In this document: in pieces, positions 1-8,027 of the stretch | Numbering within the stretch: the stretch's first letter is position 1 | Layout of the letters: each line of letters starts with the position of its first letter | Origin: Paenibacillus naphthalenovorans | Lineage (GTDB): Bacteria; Bacillota; Bacilli; Paenibacillales; NBRC-103111 | DNA: 64,000 nucleotides | NCBI RefSeq assembly: GCF_900099895.1 | Contig: NZ_FNDY01000024.1 | Span: 1-64,000, forward strand | Direction of reading: 5' to 3' | Made by a program: the position numbers and the translations under genes | The notes under the pieces: generated by a model | The model's database searches: none | What the model saw: only the letters and a program-made list of their open reading frames with translations | Told to the model about the DNA's origin: nothing

Positions 1-71
1 TTGAATTGTTTTGGCCAGAGCATTATTTAATGCTTCTTTGGGTTACACCCAGACCAGAACTTTACCAGGTC

Positions 72-323
72 TTACCACGAACTGCATAGGTCATGTAACG
101 ACAAATTCCAAAAACCAGCATGGTAAAGATAAAAGACAGTTAAAGAAAAAAAGCTTAAAAATATCATATAAAGCACAACAAATTTGCGACTAAAGACAAT
201 TGGTAAAACAGAATTAATAAACTGCCTCCCAGCTCTTGTGAAGAGACCGAATATAATTGCTATTATAATCCAAAAACCTAATGCAAGTTCCCTGTTATTA
301 AAAACTTCTTGAATTGTACCCAC
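72..323 (-). pseudogene. Fragment of a small membrane protein, probably frameshifted
   Basis: The reading frame opens with GTG at 323, preceded by GGAGG at a good distance, so the 5' end looks genuine. The 83-residue product has two strongly hydrophobic stretches (about residues 15-30 and 45-65) and the phrase GFWNLSL, which I associate loosely with a family of longer multi-pass proteins. The frame then hits a stop at 72. In another frame just beyond, a plausible continuation (KEALNNALAKTIQ, about positions 2-41) follows another stop. I therefore read this as a decaying gene whose 3' part runs off the window. It could also be a real short membrane protein. No function is proposed. Confidence 0.35.
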
Positions 324-485
324 CTGGAACCTCCAATAGTCGAGCGAGGATTTGCAATCATAATATCGAACAAGTCATACAGCGAGTGCAGCGTAATAAC
401 CACGCTCAAATGCGGCTAAATGAATTGTTACTTGTATACATCCCCACCGGAGCATGGATGCAAGGAGCTTCCGCACGGTTGAGGT

Positions 486-2036
486 TCAGCCCAGCTTAAC
501 GAGCGACACACAGCACTCCACATGCGCGGTATGCGGGAACATATCCACCGGCTGCACCCACTCAAGGCGGTAGCCGCCGCTGAGCAGCACCTGGCAATCC
601 TTGGCCAAGGTGGCAGGGTTGCACGATACGTACACCAGCCGCGCCGGCCGGGCTTGCAAAAGGGCTTGCAGCAGCGGGCGCTCGCAGCCGGTGCGCGGCG
701 GGTCGACGACGACGACGTCGGGTCTGATGCCGCGCTTGACCCACTCGGGCAGCAGCTGCTCGGCGCGGCCCTCGAAGAAGCGCGCGTTCTCGATACCGCT
801 CGCGCGCGCATTGTCCCGTGCGTCCTGCACCGCCTCGGGGATAATCTCGATGCCCCGAACCTCCCGGGCATAGGGGGCCAGCCACAGGCCGATCGTGCCT
901 GTACCGCAGTAGGCATCGACGACCAGCTCCGAACCGCTGAGCGAGGCCGCCTCCTGCACGGCGTTATACAGCTTCACCGTCTGCTCCGGGTTGAGTTGGA
1001 AGAACGCGCGCGGGGATAAAGAGAAGCGGACGTCGCCGAGCGTTTCCTCGAGCCGTTCCTGTCCCCAAAGCACGACGGTCTTCTCCCCGAATACTAGCGG
1101 CGACTTGCCCTTATGGATATTCTGGGCAATCGTGGTGACCATGGGCAGCGTCTCGCGGATGCGCTGCACAAGCCGCCTGGAATCCGGCAGGCGGTCGGTG
1201 GCGGTAATCAGCGTCAGCTGTACATTCCCGGAGGCTTGACCGACCCGGGCGACAACGGTTCGGACCGCCCCCTCGCGAGTACGCTCATCGTAGATAGGGA
1301 TCTGAAGCTCCGATAAGATCGCCTTCACCTGATCGATGACTTGATTAACCAAAGGGTGGTGTACAGCACACCCGCTGATATCGACCAAGCGGTGCGATCC
1401 TGCCGCATAAAGACCCGTAATCATCTTTTCACCTTCACGCCCTGTCTGCAATTGGGCTTTGTTGCGGTAGCCCCACGGGTCGCTCATCCCCAGAATCGGC
1501 CGCATCGGCAGCTCGTGAAGACCGGTATAGCGCTGGAACGATTCCCGCACCAGTTCTTCTTTCGCCCTCAGCTGCGCCTCATAGGTCATATGCTGCAGCT
1601 GGCAGCCTCCGCAGGTTTCATAAACGGGACAGGGCGGCTTCCGGCGGTCGGGGGACCGTTTCTCCAGTTCGATAATGTCCGCGTTCAGATAACCGGGCTC
1701 CACCTTGGTAATTTTCGCCTTGACGACTTCATCGGGCAGAGCTCCCTTGACAAATACGGCCTTGCGTCTGTAATAACCGACACCTTCACCGTTGATTCCA
1801 ATCCGTTTGATCGTGACAATAATCCGGTCCCCCACTCGCACATCCTCCGCCGAGGAGGGTCCTCCAAATGAACCGGACGGCTTTTGCCCCTTGTTTCCCG
1901 GCCGATGGGCCGCTTGCGGTTTACTTCGTTGGGCAGGTTTAGTCTCCACCGTTGGGGCTGCCGTAGTGTAACGCTTGTCCGGCGCGCTGTTTGGCTTACG
2001 CTTTCGCTGCTGCGGCTTATTCACATCCTGCATCAT
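486..2036 (-). CDS. rlmD: 23S rRNA (uracil-C5)-methyltransferase, RlmD/RlmCD (RumA) type
   Basis: SAM-dependent enzyme that methylates C5 of uridine in 23S rRNA (U1939, and U747 in dual-specific Bacillales members). The 516 residues begin with a long basic, proline-rich tail (about 1-65), usual in Paenibacillus-like proteins. A TRAM RNA-binding domain follows (about 66-125), then a cysteine cluster (CPVYETCGGCQ) matching the 4Fe-4S site of RumA. The C-terminal Rossmann domain has a SAM motif (VVDAYCGTGTIG), the DPPRTGC segment, and SCNPATLAKD carrying the nucleophilic cysteine. All catalytic motifs are intact. It stands alone. Bacillales often carry two paralogues, so RlmD versus RlmCD cannot be settled here. 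Confidence 0.93.
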   Translation of the reverse strand: MMQDVNKPQQRKRKPNSAPDKRYTTAAPTVETKPAQRSKPQAAHRPGNKGQKPSGSFGGPSSAEDVRVGDRIIVTIKRIGINGEGVGYYRRKAVFVKGALPDEVVKAKITKVEPGYLNADIIELEKRSPDRRKPPCPVYETCGGCQLQHMTYEAQLRAKEELVRESFQRYTGLHELPMRPILGMSDPWGYRNKAQLQTGREGEKMITGLYAAGSHRLVDISGCAVHHPLVNQVIDQVKAILSELQIPIYDERTREGAVRTVVARVGQASGNVQLTLITATDRLPDSRRLVQRIRETLPMVTTIAQNIHKGKSPLVFGEKTVVLWGQERLEETLGDVRFSLSPRAFFQLNPEQTVKLYNAVQEAASLSGSELVVDAYCGTGTIGLWLAPYAREVRGIEIIPEAVQDARDNARASGIENARFFEGRAEQLLPEWVKRGIRPDVVVVDPPRTGCERPLLQALLQARPARLVYVSCNPATLAKDCQVLLSGGYRLEWVQPVDMFPHTAHVECCVSLVKLG

Positions 2037-2230
2037 GCTGTGTTCGCTCCGTTTCCGCTTTTGTTTCTTCCACTATACCACAGAGGCATCCTTTTCCCAA
2101 CGGACAACCGGTCGCGATATGCGCAGAAAAAAATGGCACTCCGGAACATGATCATGAAGTTCCAGACTGCCGCGCCGGATTGGACGATCGTTGAACCTGT
2201 CTATCTTTATCTTCGCCCGGCTTATGATCC

Positions 2231-2260
2231 TGCAAAATGAAAGACCTGCGGCGGCAGGTC
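2231..2260 (-). terminator. Rho-independent terminator after the Lin0512 gene
   Basis: A perfect 7-bp stem (GACCTGC/GCAGGTC) with a four-base loop lies at 2243-2260. On the minus strand it is followed by the U-rich tract TTTCATTTT. It sits 25 bases past the Lin0512 stop codon. Confidence 0.75.
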
Positions 2261-2284
2261 CGAAGGCAGGCCCTATCAGAATCA

Positions 2285-2644
2285 TTAATAACCAACTTCA
2301 ACAGAGGCGATAACCACATAGACAAGGTCGTTTTTATCTTCTTTATCTGCAAGAACAACACCGCTGGATGTAAGCATGCCTCCATCGGTCACTTCGAAGG
2401 TTACCTCGCCGTAAGGCAGTTCTGCTCTAACGACATCCAGGTTCAGCTTCTCCTTGTCCGCAGGAACAGCCAGTCTTACATTTACCTTCATGTTGTGGAT
2501 GTCGTGATCCGGAAGCACAGACCGAAGACCGGGCATGGAGTTATGATGGATGGCATTTTGAACGGCCCTGACGGCTGCCTTGGTCACGTTTTGCCCATGC
2601 AGATCAATCCCCATACCGATTTCAATAAACATGACTTTATCCAT
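2285..2644 (-). CDS. Lin0512 family protein
   Basis: Product of 119 residues matching the small conserved Lin0512 family of Firmicutes, whose function is unknown. The recognisable start is MDKVMFIEIGMGIDLHGQN, and the C-terminal half looks like a beta-rich DLVYVVIASVEVGY fold. The ATG at 2644 is chosen because family members begin with this motif. An in-frame GTG 12 bases upstream overlaps the AAAGGAG ribosome site and is unlikely to start translation. The gene is monocistronic, with its own terminator. The conserved His and Glu near the N-terminus could bind a ligand, but nothing here reveals a role. Confidence 0.85.
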   Translation of the reverse strand: MDKVMFIEIGMGIDLHGQNVTKAAVRAVQNAIHHNSMPGLRSVLPDHDIHNMKVNVRLAVPADKEKLNLDVVRAELPYGEVTFEVTDGGMLTSSGVVLADKEDKNDLVYVVIASVEVGY

Positions 2645-2814
2645 TTCCCTATACACTCCTTTTTACTATGCGGAACTATGCGGCTCGATGCGAAGCCCAA
2701 AGCCCGGGTTCGAACCGCATGAAACATGACGCTGCGGTATTCAATTATTATTATACCTCACTGCATGTGGGCTGTCCTAAAGTTTCCGTCATACACGGCA
2801 ATTGGACCTTGGAC

Positions 2815-2867
2815 AAAAAAACAGAGGTTTACATGCGCATGCCGCTGGACACACGCATCTAAACCTC
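2815..2867 (-). terminator. Terminator closing the 2.9-4.6 kb minus-strand operon
   Basis: Long inverted repeat with arms 2824-2837 and 2854-2867 (GAGGTTTACATGCG against CGCATCTAAACCTC, one mismatch), followed on the minus strand by seven U residues (2815-2821). It lies 60 bases after the acyl-CoA-dehydrogenase-like gene. The rest of 2645-2926 holds no gene that I can see. Confidence 0.8.
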
Positions 2868-2926
2868 ATCCTGCCAGGAGGCTCCCAAGACTTCAGCCGC
2901 CTTCCTTGGATCCCGAGCCTCGCCTT

Positions 2927-3985
2927 TCACATTTGTTGCAGCAATTTCTCCAGATGCCTCACCGTGGGAGTCAAATTCGCCAAAAAGTAAGCCTCACGCA
3001 GTCTTCTGGAGGGGTCGCTGGCCTGTAAGTACGCCGATCCTCCTTGATGCAGCATGTCGGCCTGAACAGCTCTCAAGGTCAAGGAGACCACCTCTAATCG
3101 TAATTGCAATAATGGCTTCCATTGTTCCGCTACATTCGGGGATGTGCAGATGCGGTGCAATCGCTCCTTCAATCGATTCAGCTCATCCCTGATTTCTATC
3201 GATTGAATGGGCAAATACCGGTTGCAGCCCCCCTGTCTGTCCGCCGCTTTTTCTATAGATTCCGCCGCCGCGGCCGTGACTCCAAATCCTAACGGAATTT
3301 GGTAGAGCACAAAGACAGGCCGAATTTGGCTTACATAGTCGTCCGCCTGTTCGGATATTATCCATTCGTCAGGAATGAATACATCATGGAAGGAGCAGGA
3401 ATAGGTGGCGCTCCCATTCAGGGCCAAATAACCGATTTTCTCTTTCATCGCCAGATTCTCGTTTTGGCAGGGCACAAACGCCATAATCCGCTGACTTTCC
3501 CCCACAGAGGCGATGATTGCGAACCAATGGTCCGTCCCCAGGTTCGATACCATCGGCAATTGCCCCGAAACCGAATATCCTCCCGGCACCCGCCTTGCTT
3601 TCAAATGCAATTTTTCGAGACCCGCGTAATATTTCATCGGATTCGACAACCCGGTTCCCCCGCGCAAACGGCCATCCTCAAGCAGGGGAAGTACGCTTTC
3701 CCTGAGATACGGGTTGCCGCTTCGGCGTAAATAAGTGGCAGCCGCCAGGTGGCACCATAGATTAAACCCGGTTGTCATGCAAGTTTTTGACGTTGCCTCT
3801 ATGAGACCGGTATCCCGCAATAAGGTTTCGGACTGCGGAAGGCGTGATTGAAATACGCCCGCGTTGCCCAATGCCTTAATAAATTCCAGCGGGTAGAAAG
3901 CCTCCGAATCGATCTTTCTTACGACCGGCTTTAGTTTCTCTTGGATGCAGCTTTCAATAACATGTTTCCTTTCCGTCGTCCCCAT
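2927..3985 (-). CDS. Acyl-CoA dehydrogenase-fold flavoprotein (possible DszC/SfnC-type monooxygenase)
   Basis: Product of about 352 residues with the acyl-CoA dehydrogenase fold: a helical N-terminal third, a central beta domain (GGTGLSNPMKYY, GGYSVSGQLPMVSNLG, FHDVFIPDEWI) and a four-helix C-terminal domain. The flavin-contacting phrases of the central domain are recognisable, but I do not see the usual catalytic glutamate context. That fits flavin-dependent monooxygenases of the DszC/SfnC branch, which use the fold to oxidise sulfur or nitrogen compounds, better than beta-oxidation enzymes. The ATG at 3985 has AAGGAAG upstream; an ATG at 4009, just after the preceding stop, is the alternative. 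It lies downstream of the DUF4242 gene in a two-gene operon, beside an SsuABC-like transporter. Its substrate is unknown. Confidence 0.72.
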   Translation of the reverse strand: MGTTERKHVIESCIQEKLKPVVRKIDSEAFYPLEFIKALGNAGVFQSRLPQSETLLRDTGLIEATSKTCMTTGFNLWCHLAAATYLRRSGNPYLRESVLPLLEDGRLRGGTGLSNPMKYYAGLEKLHLKARRVPGGYSVSGQLPMVSNLGTDHWFAIIASVGESQRIMAFVPCQNENLAMKEKIGYLALNGSATYSCSFHDVFIPDEWIISEQADDYVSQIRPVFVLYQIPLGFGVTAAAAESIEKAADRQGGCNRYLPIQSIEIRDELNRLKERLHRICTSPNVAEQWKPLLQLRLEVVSLTLRAVQADMLHQGGSAYLQASDPSRRLREAYFLANLTPTVRHLEKLLQQM

Positions 3986-4012
3986 TCGAGTCAACTTCCT
4001 TCCAGGCATGTT

Positions 4013-4558
4013 CTAATCTTTGGCTTTGGGCAGAATTTCCGTAATACTGTCAACAGGAGCTTTCACGGCCTCTCTTGCCCTCTTTACGGCGTCTTCATCC
4101 GGAGCATCATAGAAGCAGAGGCATTTGGTCATATCCTCGCAAACATAAGTTCTGGAAAAAGATACTTCCGGCACTTCCGCATAATGAACCGAGTTGTTTT
4201 TCTTACGCTCCAAATACTGATCCATCGTGATTCCTTCGGGAAGATTCCACTCGACCAAATAATTGATGGCATCCGATTTCCGCTTAACGCTCTCCACTTC
4301 CTGCCCTACCAGGCGAACGGGCTTGATTAACGTAACGGGGAATCCGAGCTCGCGCAATCCTTCGTTCACTTCTTGCCGGCTCCCGCTTTCAAAAATGAGA
4401 AAGGCTCTGGAAAAGTCCCGGGAGACCTGAACTTCAATAAGCCCAATGTTTTTTGGATCCAAGTGCTGCTGAATACCCGTAATCGTTTGCTCAAATTGCT
4501 CCTGATCTTTGACCGTTCCATTCAATACCGATTCTACCAAATACAATGCCATATCCAT
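4013..4558 (-). CDS. DUF4242 domain protein (two tandem ferredoxin-like halves)
   Basis: Product of 181 residues. The C-terminal half (about 95-175) matches DUF4242: INYLVEWNLPEGITMDQYLE, then SYV-type strands and CFYDAPDEDAVKRAREAVKAPV. The N-terminal half (about 3-85) repeats the pattern (MALYLVESVLNG ... FLIFESGSRQEVNEGLRELGFPV), so the protein looks like two ferredoxin-like units. A Streptomyces member (SCO4226) is known to bind nickel; whether this one binds metal is open. The ATG at 4558 follows GAGGAGA. The stop lies shortly before the downstream flavoprotein start, so the two are probably co-transcribed, divergently from the HxlR gene. Confidence 0.75.
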   Translation of the reverse strand: MDMALYLVESVLNGTVKDQEQFEQTITGIQQHLDPKNIGLIEVQVSRDFSRAFLIFESGSRQEVNEGLRELGFPVTLIKPVRLVGQEVESVKRKSDAINYLVEWNLPEGITMDQYLERKKNNSVHYAEVPEVSFSRTYVCEDMTKCLCFYDAPDEDAVKRAREAVKAPVDSITEILPKAKD

Positions 4559-4637
4559 CTTCTCTCCTCAATCTGTGATTTTGCATAGGAATCCATACCC
4601 AAGAGGCATTCCAATACCTGATGATATAGATTATAAT

Positions 4638-4666
4638 ATTAACTTAGTATCCTTTATTAACCTAGT
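4638..4666. promoter_or_regulatory. Direct repeat in the HxlR/DUF4242 intergenic region, candidate operator
   Basis: ATTAACTTAGT (4638-4648) and ATTAACCTAGT (4656-4666) are near-identical direct repeats 18 bp apart, in the 147-bp gap between divergent genes. Their position 40-70 bases before the HxlR start makes them a candidate site for HxlR autoregulation and control of the DUF4242 operon. No binding evidence exists. Confidence 0.4.
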
Positions 4667-4705
4667 GAAAACCGTTGAAAAAACGTCTTCCGGAGGAATT
4701 GAACC

Positions 4706-5128
4706 ATGAAAGAACGCTACGATTTACCGTGCAATATTGCGCAAACCCTGAATATCATCGGCGACCGCTGGACTCTTCTGATCATTCATGACATCTTGGT
4801 GGGACGAACGACATTTAACGAAATCAAGAAGTCGCTGTCCGGCATTTCCTCGAAAATGTTGTCCGAGCGGTTGAAATATCTGGAGGATACCGGGCTTATC
4901 GTCTCCAGCCTTTATTCGGATCACCCGCCCCGGTACAAGTACACGCTAACCGATAGCGGAAAGGACTTGGAGCACGTATTTAATTCGTTGATCCTTTGGG
5001 GCCGGCAGCACCTTGTGAAATGCTACAAAAAGTTGGTCCATCGAGCCTGCAGCCATGAAATCGAACCGGCCTATTACTGTCCTCATTGTCAAAAGAACGT
5101 GGAAGATATCGATGTGGTGGAAATTTAG
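4706..5128 (+). CDS. HxlR-family winged-helix regulator with C-terminal CxxC
   Basis: Transcription factor of 140 residues with the HxlR signature: N-terminal LPCNIAQTLNIIGDRWTLLI with a cysteine at residue 9, recognition region FNEIKKSLSGISSKMLSERLKYLEDTGLI, and wing sequence PPRYKYTLTDSGKDL. Redox-sensing members (YodB, CatR, HypR) use a cysteine at almost the same place, so thiol sensing is possible. The C-terminus adds C-SHEIEPAYYCPHCQ, which resembles a zinc-binding knuckle and is less usual. The ATG follows CGGAGGAA. The gene is divergent from the DUF4242/flavoprotein operon and convergent with the NMT1-type transporter, and it may control either. Confidence 0.88.
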   Translation: MKERYDLPCNIAQTLNIIGDRWTLLIIHDILVGRTTFNEIKKSLSGISSKMLSERLKYLEDTGLIVSSLYSDHPPRYKYTLTDSGKDLEHVFNSLILWGRQHLVKCYKKLVHRACSHEIEPAYYCPHCQKNVEDIDVVEI

Positions 5129-5132
5129 CGCA

Positions 5133-5900
5133 TCAGGATTCTCTGATGATCCCCCATTGCTTGTCCATCCACCTTTCCAGCAAACGAATGATTCGATCCA
5201 GGAGAAGGCCGCAAAGACCTATAAAAATAATTCCCGCTAATACGAAGTCCAGCCGCAGCTGATTTCTGGCGTCCACAATCATGAAACCCAAGCCGGACTG
5301 GGCCCCGACCATCTCTCCTGATACCAGAAATATCCACGATGTGCCTACTGCGATATGCAGGCCATTGGCGATAAACGGAAAAATAGCGGGCAATATAATT
5401 TTACTGAACAGATGGTACCGGCCGATCTCCAAATTTTGAGCCACTTTCAAATACGTCACATCCATTTTCCTTACGGCTGTCACCGTAGAAAGCAGTACCG
5501 GGAAAAAAGCCGCCAGGAAGATGATAACAATAGCCGGTGCGTTCCCGATCCCAAACCAAAGCACGATAAACGGAGACCATGCGATCGGGGAAACCGGTCT
5601 GATCACTTGCACGATAGGGTCGACAAACCCCCACAGAACAGGCAGCCTGCCCAGCAGAAGCCCCAGCACGATGGCCGTAATGGAGGCGGAAAAATAACCC
5701 GCCGCGAATCGGAGCAAGCTCACTTGCAAATGGGTCCATAACGTTCCATCCAAAAGCAGCTTCAACACCGCTTTTCCTACGGATAAAGGAGCAGGCAGCA
5801 GGGAGTCGTTATAGCCTCCAATTAGAACGATAGCCTGCCATATCACGATAAGAAGGACCATGCTGACCAAAACGTTTGTAAGAGTCCTGAAGCTTTTCAT
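5133..5900 (-). CDS. ABC transporter permease, SsuC/TauC type (importer 1)
   Basis: Inner-membrane subunit of 255 residues with about six transmembrane helices. The cytoplasmic coupling loop reads EIGRYHLFSKIILPAIFPFIANGL, and the C-terminal half has the GTSWIFLVSGEMVGAQSGLG segment typical of the nitrate/sulfonate/taurine/thiamine-precursor permease group. It starts one base after the stop of the binding-protein gene and is the last gene of the ATPase-binding protein-permease operon. It should dock the ATPase encoded at 6899. The transported compound cannot be read from the sequence. Confidence 0.9.
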   Translation of the reverse strand: MKSFRTLTNVLVSMVLLIVIWQAIVLIGGYNDSLLPAPLSVGKAVLKLLLDGTLWTHLQVSLLRFAAGYFSASITAIVLGLLLGRLPVLWGFVDPIVQVIRPVSPIAWSPFIVLWFGIGNAPAIVIIFLAAFFPVLLSTVTAVRKMDVTYLKVAQNLEIGRYHLFSKIILPAIFPFIANGLHIAVGTSWIFLVSGEMVGAQSGLGFMIVDARNQLRLDFVLAGIIFIGLCGLLLDRIIRLLERWMDKQWGIIRES

Positions 5901-5901
5901 A

Positions 5902-6882
5902 CTATCCCTTCACCTGGTCGATGAATGAATTATCTACGAAATCTTGAAAGGATGGCGGGTTATTGGATAGGCCCATTTCGATCATGTATTGTCTTAACTG
6001 TTCATAGGCTTCCTCCGTAAGTTTTAGATCCCCGTAGGAAATCCACTGCAGAGACAAATCTAATACGTCTTTTTCTATATTCATGTATTTGCGCAAAATC
6101 TGTTTGGCCTCTTCATCCTTAAGCTCCGCTTTCTCCCCCGCTTTCAAATATTCGGTGATAAATTCCCGCGACGCTTCTTTGTGGTTATTAAGAATTTCGC
6201 CCCGCATCACCAGAGCGCAGTCCACGGAATCTTTCCAGATTTCTTCAGATTGGAATAAAGCCTTGCCTTTTTTGATCACGACCGACTTCGCGCCGAACGG
6301 TTCGGCGACAACGTAACCGGAAATTCTGCCTTCCGCCAGCGCAGCCGGCATTTCCGCCGGGGCCAATTCAACGACATCGACATCACTGTACTGGAGACCG
6401 GCTTTTTTCAGCATTTCATAGAGCAAAACATGATGTGTCGAGAATTTGTGGGGAATCGCAAACTTCTTCCCTTTGAGGTCGGCCACTTGATGGATATCGT
6501 TGGAGGCCACAATCACATTGCCGTCTTTATGCCCCAACGCAACGGCCTTCAAGTCAATGCCCTGCTCCTTCGCTTTCATGGCCAGTTCAACCAATACGGA
6601 AGCGCCGTCGATTCTGCCCGTATTCAAAGCATCCATCAAATCAGGCCAGGACCCGAATTTCACCAGCTCCAATTTAAAATGCTTGAAATGTTGTTTGCCG
6701 AGTTCCTCTTCAATGTACAGGGGAGCCGCATGGGTGATAGGCAAATATCCGATTTTAATCGTCTTCAGATCCGAATCTGCGGACGAATGGCCGGAATCCC
6801 CCTCCGTTTTCCCGCAAGCTGCAAGATGGATGAGCATGACCACAAGTAAAATTAAAATGACGGCTTTATTGCGGATGTTCAT
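5902..6882 (-). CDS. NMT1/SsuA-type substrate-binding lipoprotein (importer 1)
   Basis: Extracellular binding protein of 326 residues. The ATG at 6882 is preferred over one 36 bases upstream because AGGAGG precedes it and it gives a clean signal peptide. The lipobox LAAC places the lipidated cysteine at residue 23. The mature protein has the family phrases IKIGYLPITHAAPLYI, LMDALNTGRIDGASVLVELAMKA, LKGKKFAIPHKFSTHH and VVAEPFGAKSVV. Homologues bind sulfonates, nitrate, taurine, pyrimidine precursors or aromatic acids. The neighbouring DszC-like enzyme makes an organosulfur ligand plausible but unproven. Confidence 0.88.
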   Translation of the reverse strand: MNIRNKAVILILLVVMLIHLAACGKTEGDSGHSSADSDLKTIKIGYLPITHAAPLYIEEELGKQHFKHFKLELVKFGSWPDLMDALNTGRIDGASVLVELAMKAKEQGIDLKAVALGHKDGNVIVASNDIHQVADLKGKKFAIPHKFSTHHVLLYEMLKKAGLQYSDVDVVELAPAEMPAALAEGRISGYVVAEPFGAKSVVIKKGKALFQSEEIWKDSVDCALVMRGEILNNHKEASREFITEYLKAGEKAELKDEEAKQILRKYMNIEKDVLDLSLQWISYGDLKLTEEAYEQLRQYMIEMGLSNNPPSFQDFVDNSFIDQVKG

Positions 6883-6898
6883 GAATATGCCTCCTGTT

Positions 6899-7678
6899 TT
6901 AAATACTATATTCTTCATTCGCCTGCGGGCCCGTCAATCGGAATTCGTCCAAAATCAACTTCCGGTAGTGCTGAAAATCCGAATGCCCCCTATCCCTCGG
7001 CCGGCTGGAATGAATGGGTATTTCCTTGCGAATTTGTCCGGGGCCGGCACTCATAATCAATATCCGGTCCGACAAAAATACCGCTTCATCAATGTCGTGA
7101 GTGACTAAAAGGATGGTCGTTTTTTCATTGGCATGAATATTCAAAAGCTCATTTTGCAAGTAATATCTGGTAAAGGTATCCAACGCTGCGAAGGGCTCGT
7201 CCATTAAAATAATTTGCGGCCGGATCGCCAATGCGCGCGCCAATGCAGCTCTTTGCTGCATCCCCCCCGACAATTGATGCGGGAAGTGATCGGCCCGGTC
7301 CTCCAACCCTACGAGCTTAAGATAAGCAAGCGCTCTGCTCCTTCTTTCGGCTTCCGTTAAATCCAGCAATCCCAGCTCGACATTCTTCAAAACCGACCGC
7401 CACGGCAATAAACCATAATTTTGAAAAAGCATCACACAACGCTTAGCAGGTTCTTTCACTTCGATACCCGCGGTATAGATCGTTCCTCTATCGGGCGTGT
7501 CAAAACCGGCTATCAGATTGAGAAGCGTGCTTTTCCCGCAGCCGCTTTGGCCAAGAATAGAGATGATTTCCCCTTCTTTAACCTGAAGCGAGATGCCGCT
7601 CAATATTTGTTCGTTTTTACCTGCGGCCTTATATGCTTTACTCACCTCGGATACCTCTACCAAAACCCCGGCTCCCAA
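6899..7678 (-). CDS. ABC transporter ATPase, SsuB/TauB type (importer 1)
   Basis: ATPase subunit with Walker A GQSGCGKST, Q-loop LFQNYGLLPW, signature LSGGMQQR, Walker B ILMDEPFAALD and H-loop LLVTHDIDEA. The AGGAGG motif lies at 7690-7695, so the GTG at 7690, which overlaps it, cannot be the start; the TTG at 7678 (about 259 residues) fits better. It is the first gene of the importer 1 operon, followed after 16 bases by the lipoprotein gene. Placing the ATPase first is common in this transporter group. Confidence 0.88.
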   Translation of the reverse strand: MGAGVLVEVSEVSKAYKAAGKNEQILSGISLQVKEGEIISILGQSGCGKSTLLNLIAGFDTPDRGTIYTAGIEVKEPAKRCVMLFQNYGLLPWRSVLKNVELGLLDLTEAERRSRALAYLKLVGLEDRADHFPHQLSGGMQQRAALARALAIRPQIILMDEPFAALDTFTRYYLQNELLNIHANEKTTILLVTHDIDEAVFLSDRILIMSAGPGQIRKEIPIHSSRPRDRGHSDFQHYRKLILDEFRLTGPQANEEYSI

Positions 7679-7713
7679 TTTTGGTTTCACCTCCTTGCCT
7701 AACCATTGCCTAT

Positions 7714-7738
7714 AATTCCAATTAATATAGTTGGTATT
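7714..7738. promoter_or_regulatory. Imperfect palindrome upstream of importer 1
   Basis: A 25-bp interrupted palindrome, AAT.CCAA at one end and TTGG.ATT at the other, with an A+T-rich centre. It lies 36 bases upstream of the importer 1 ATPase start. The GGAATT-like ends recall sulfur-metabolism operators such as CymR sites, but the match is not good enough to assign. It could equally be a LysR or HxlR site. Confidence 0.3.
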
Positions 7739-7873
7739 CGTGTAAGGTTATTTTAGTATACTTTGTTTATTTTTACAACCTGCTTTTTAGATAAAACCAA
7801 AATGAATAAATCTCATTCCGGCAGTTTACTAATACATGCAGGATAGGCCGGCCGATCAACAATCTATTTACTA

Positions 7874-7903
7874 TTGACAGAATGAAAAATGAAATGATAG
7901 AAT
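7874..7903 (+). promoter_or_regulatory. Sigma-A-type promoter of the HpaB-like operon
   Basis: TTGACA (7874-7879), an 18-base spacer and TAGAAT (7898-7903). Transcription would start near 7910, leaving a leader of about 118 nucleotides before the first gene. That leader contains a short hairpin and an intrinsic terminator. Confidence 0.7.
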
Positions 7904-7930
7904 GCCTAGTAAATATATTGGAATACTGTT

Positions 7931-7989
7931 CTACCGGACCGCCGGAGACACTCTGTCATTGACCATCATTGACAAGGGTGTCTTTTTTT
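7931..7989 (+). promoter_or_regulatory. Leader attenuator: CCGG hairpin plus intrinsic terminator
   Basis: In the untranslated leader, CTACCGGACCGCCGG (7931-7945) can form a small CCGG/CCGG hairpin. One base later a terminator stem begins: 5' arm 7947-7958 (GACACTCTGTCA), 3' arm 7969-7982 (TTGACAAGGGTGTC), then seven U residues. The terminator lies before the first gene, so it must be bypassed for expression. The same arrangement, with a closely similar hairpin motif (TACCGGAYCRCYGG), occurs before the alcohol dehydrogenase gene at 17254. Confidence 0.65.
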
Positions 7990-8027
7990 ATGTCCATTGG
8001 CAATGAAGGAAGATGGAGGCCAAGAGA

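Noticed and set aside
314-499. Short plus-strand frame and possible tRNA-like segment near 340-420
   Set aside because: No cloverleaf could be folded, no T-loop consensus, and the frame has no ribosome site.
7904-8027. SAM (S-box) or T-box riboswitch in the HpaB operon leader
   Set aside because: Neither the S-box core nor the T-box AGGGTGGNACCGCG sequence is present, and the leader is too short for either. A guanidine-II match was considered, but the loop lacks ACGR.
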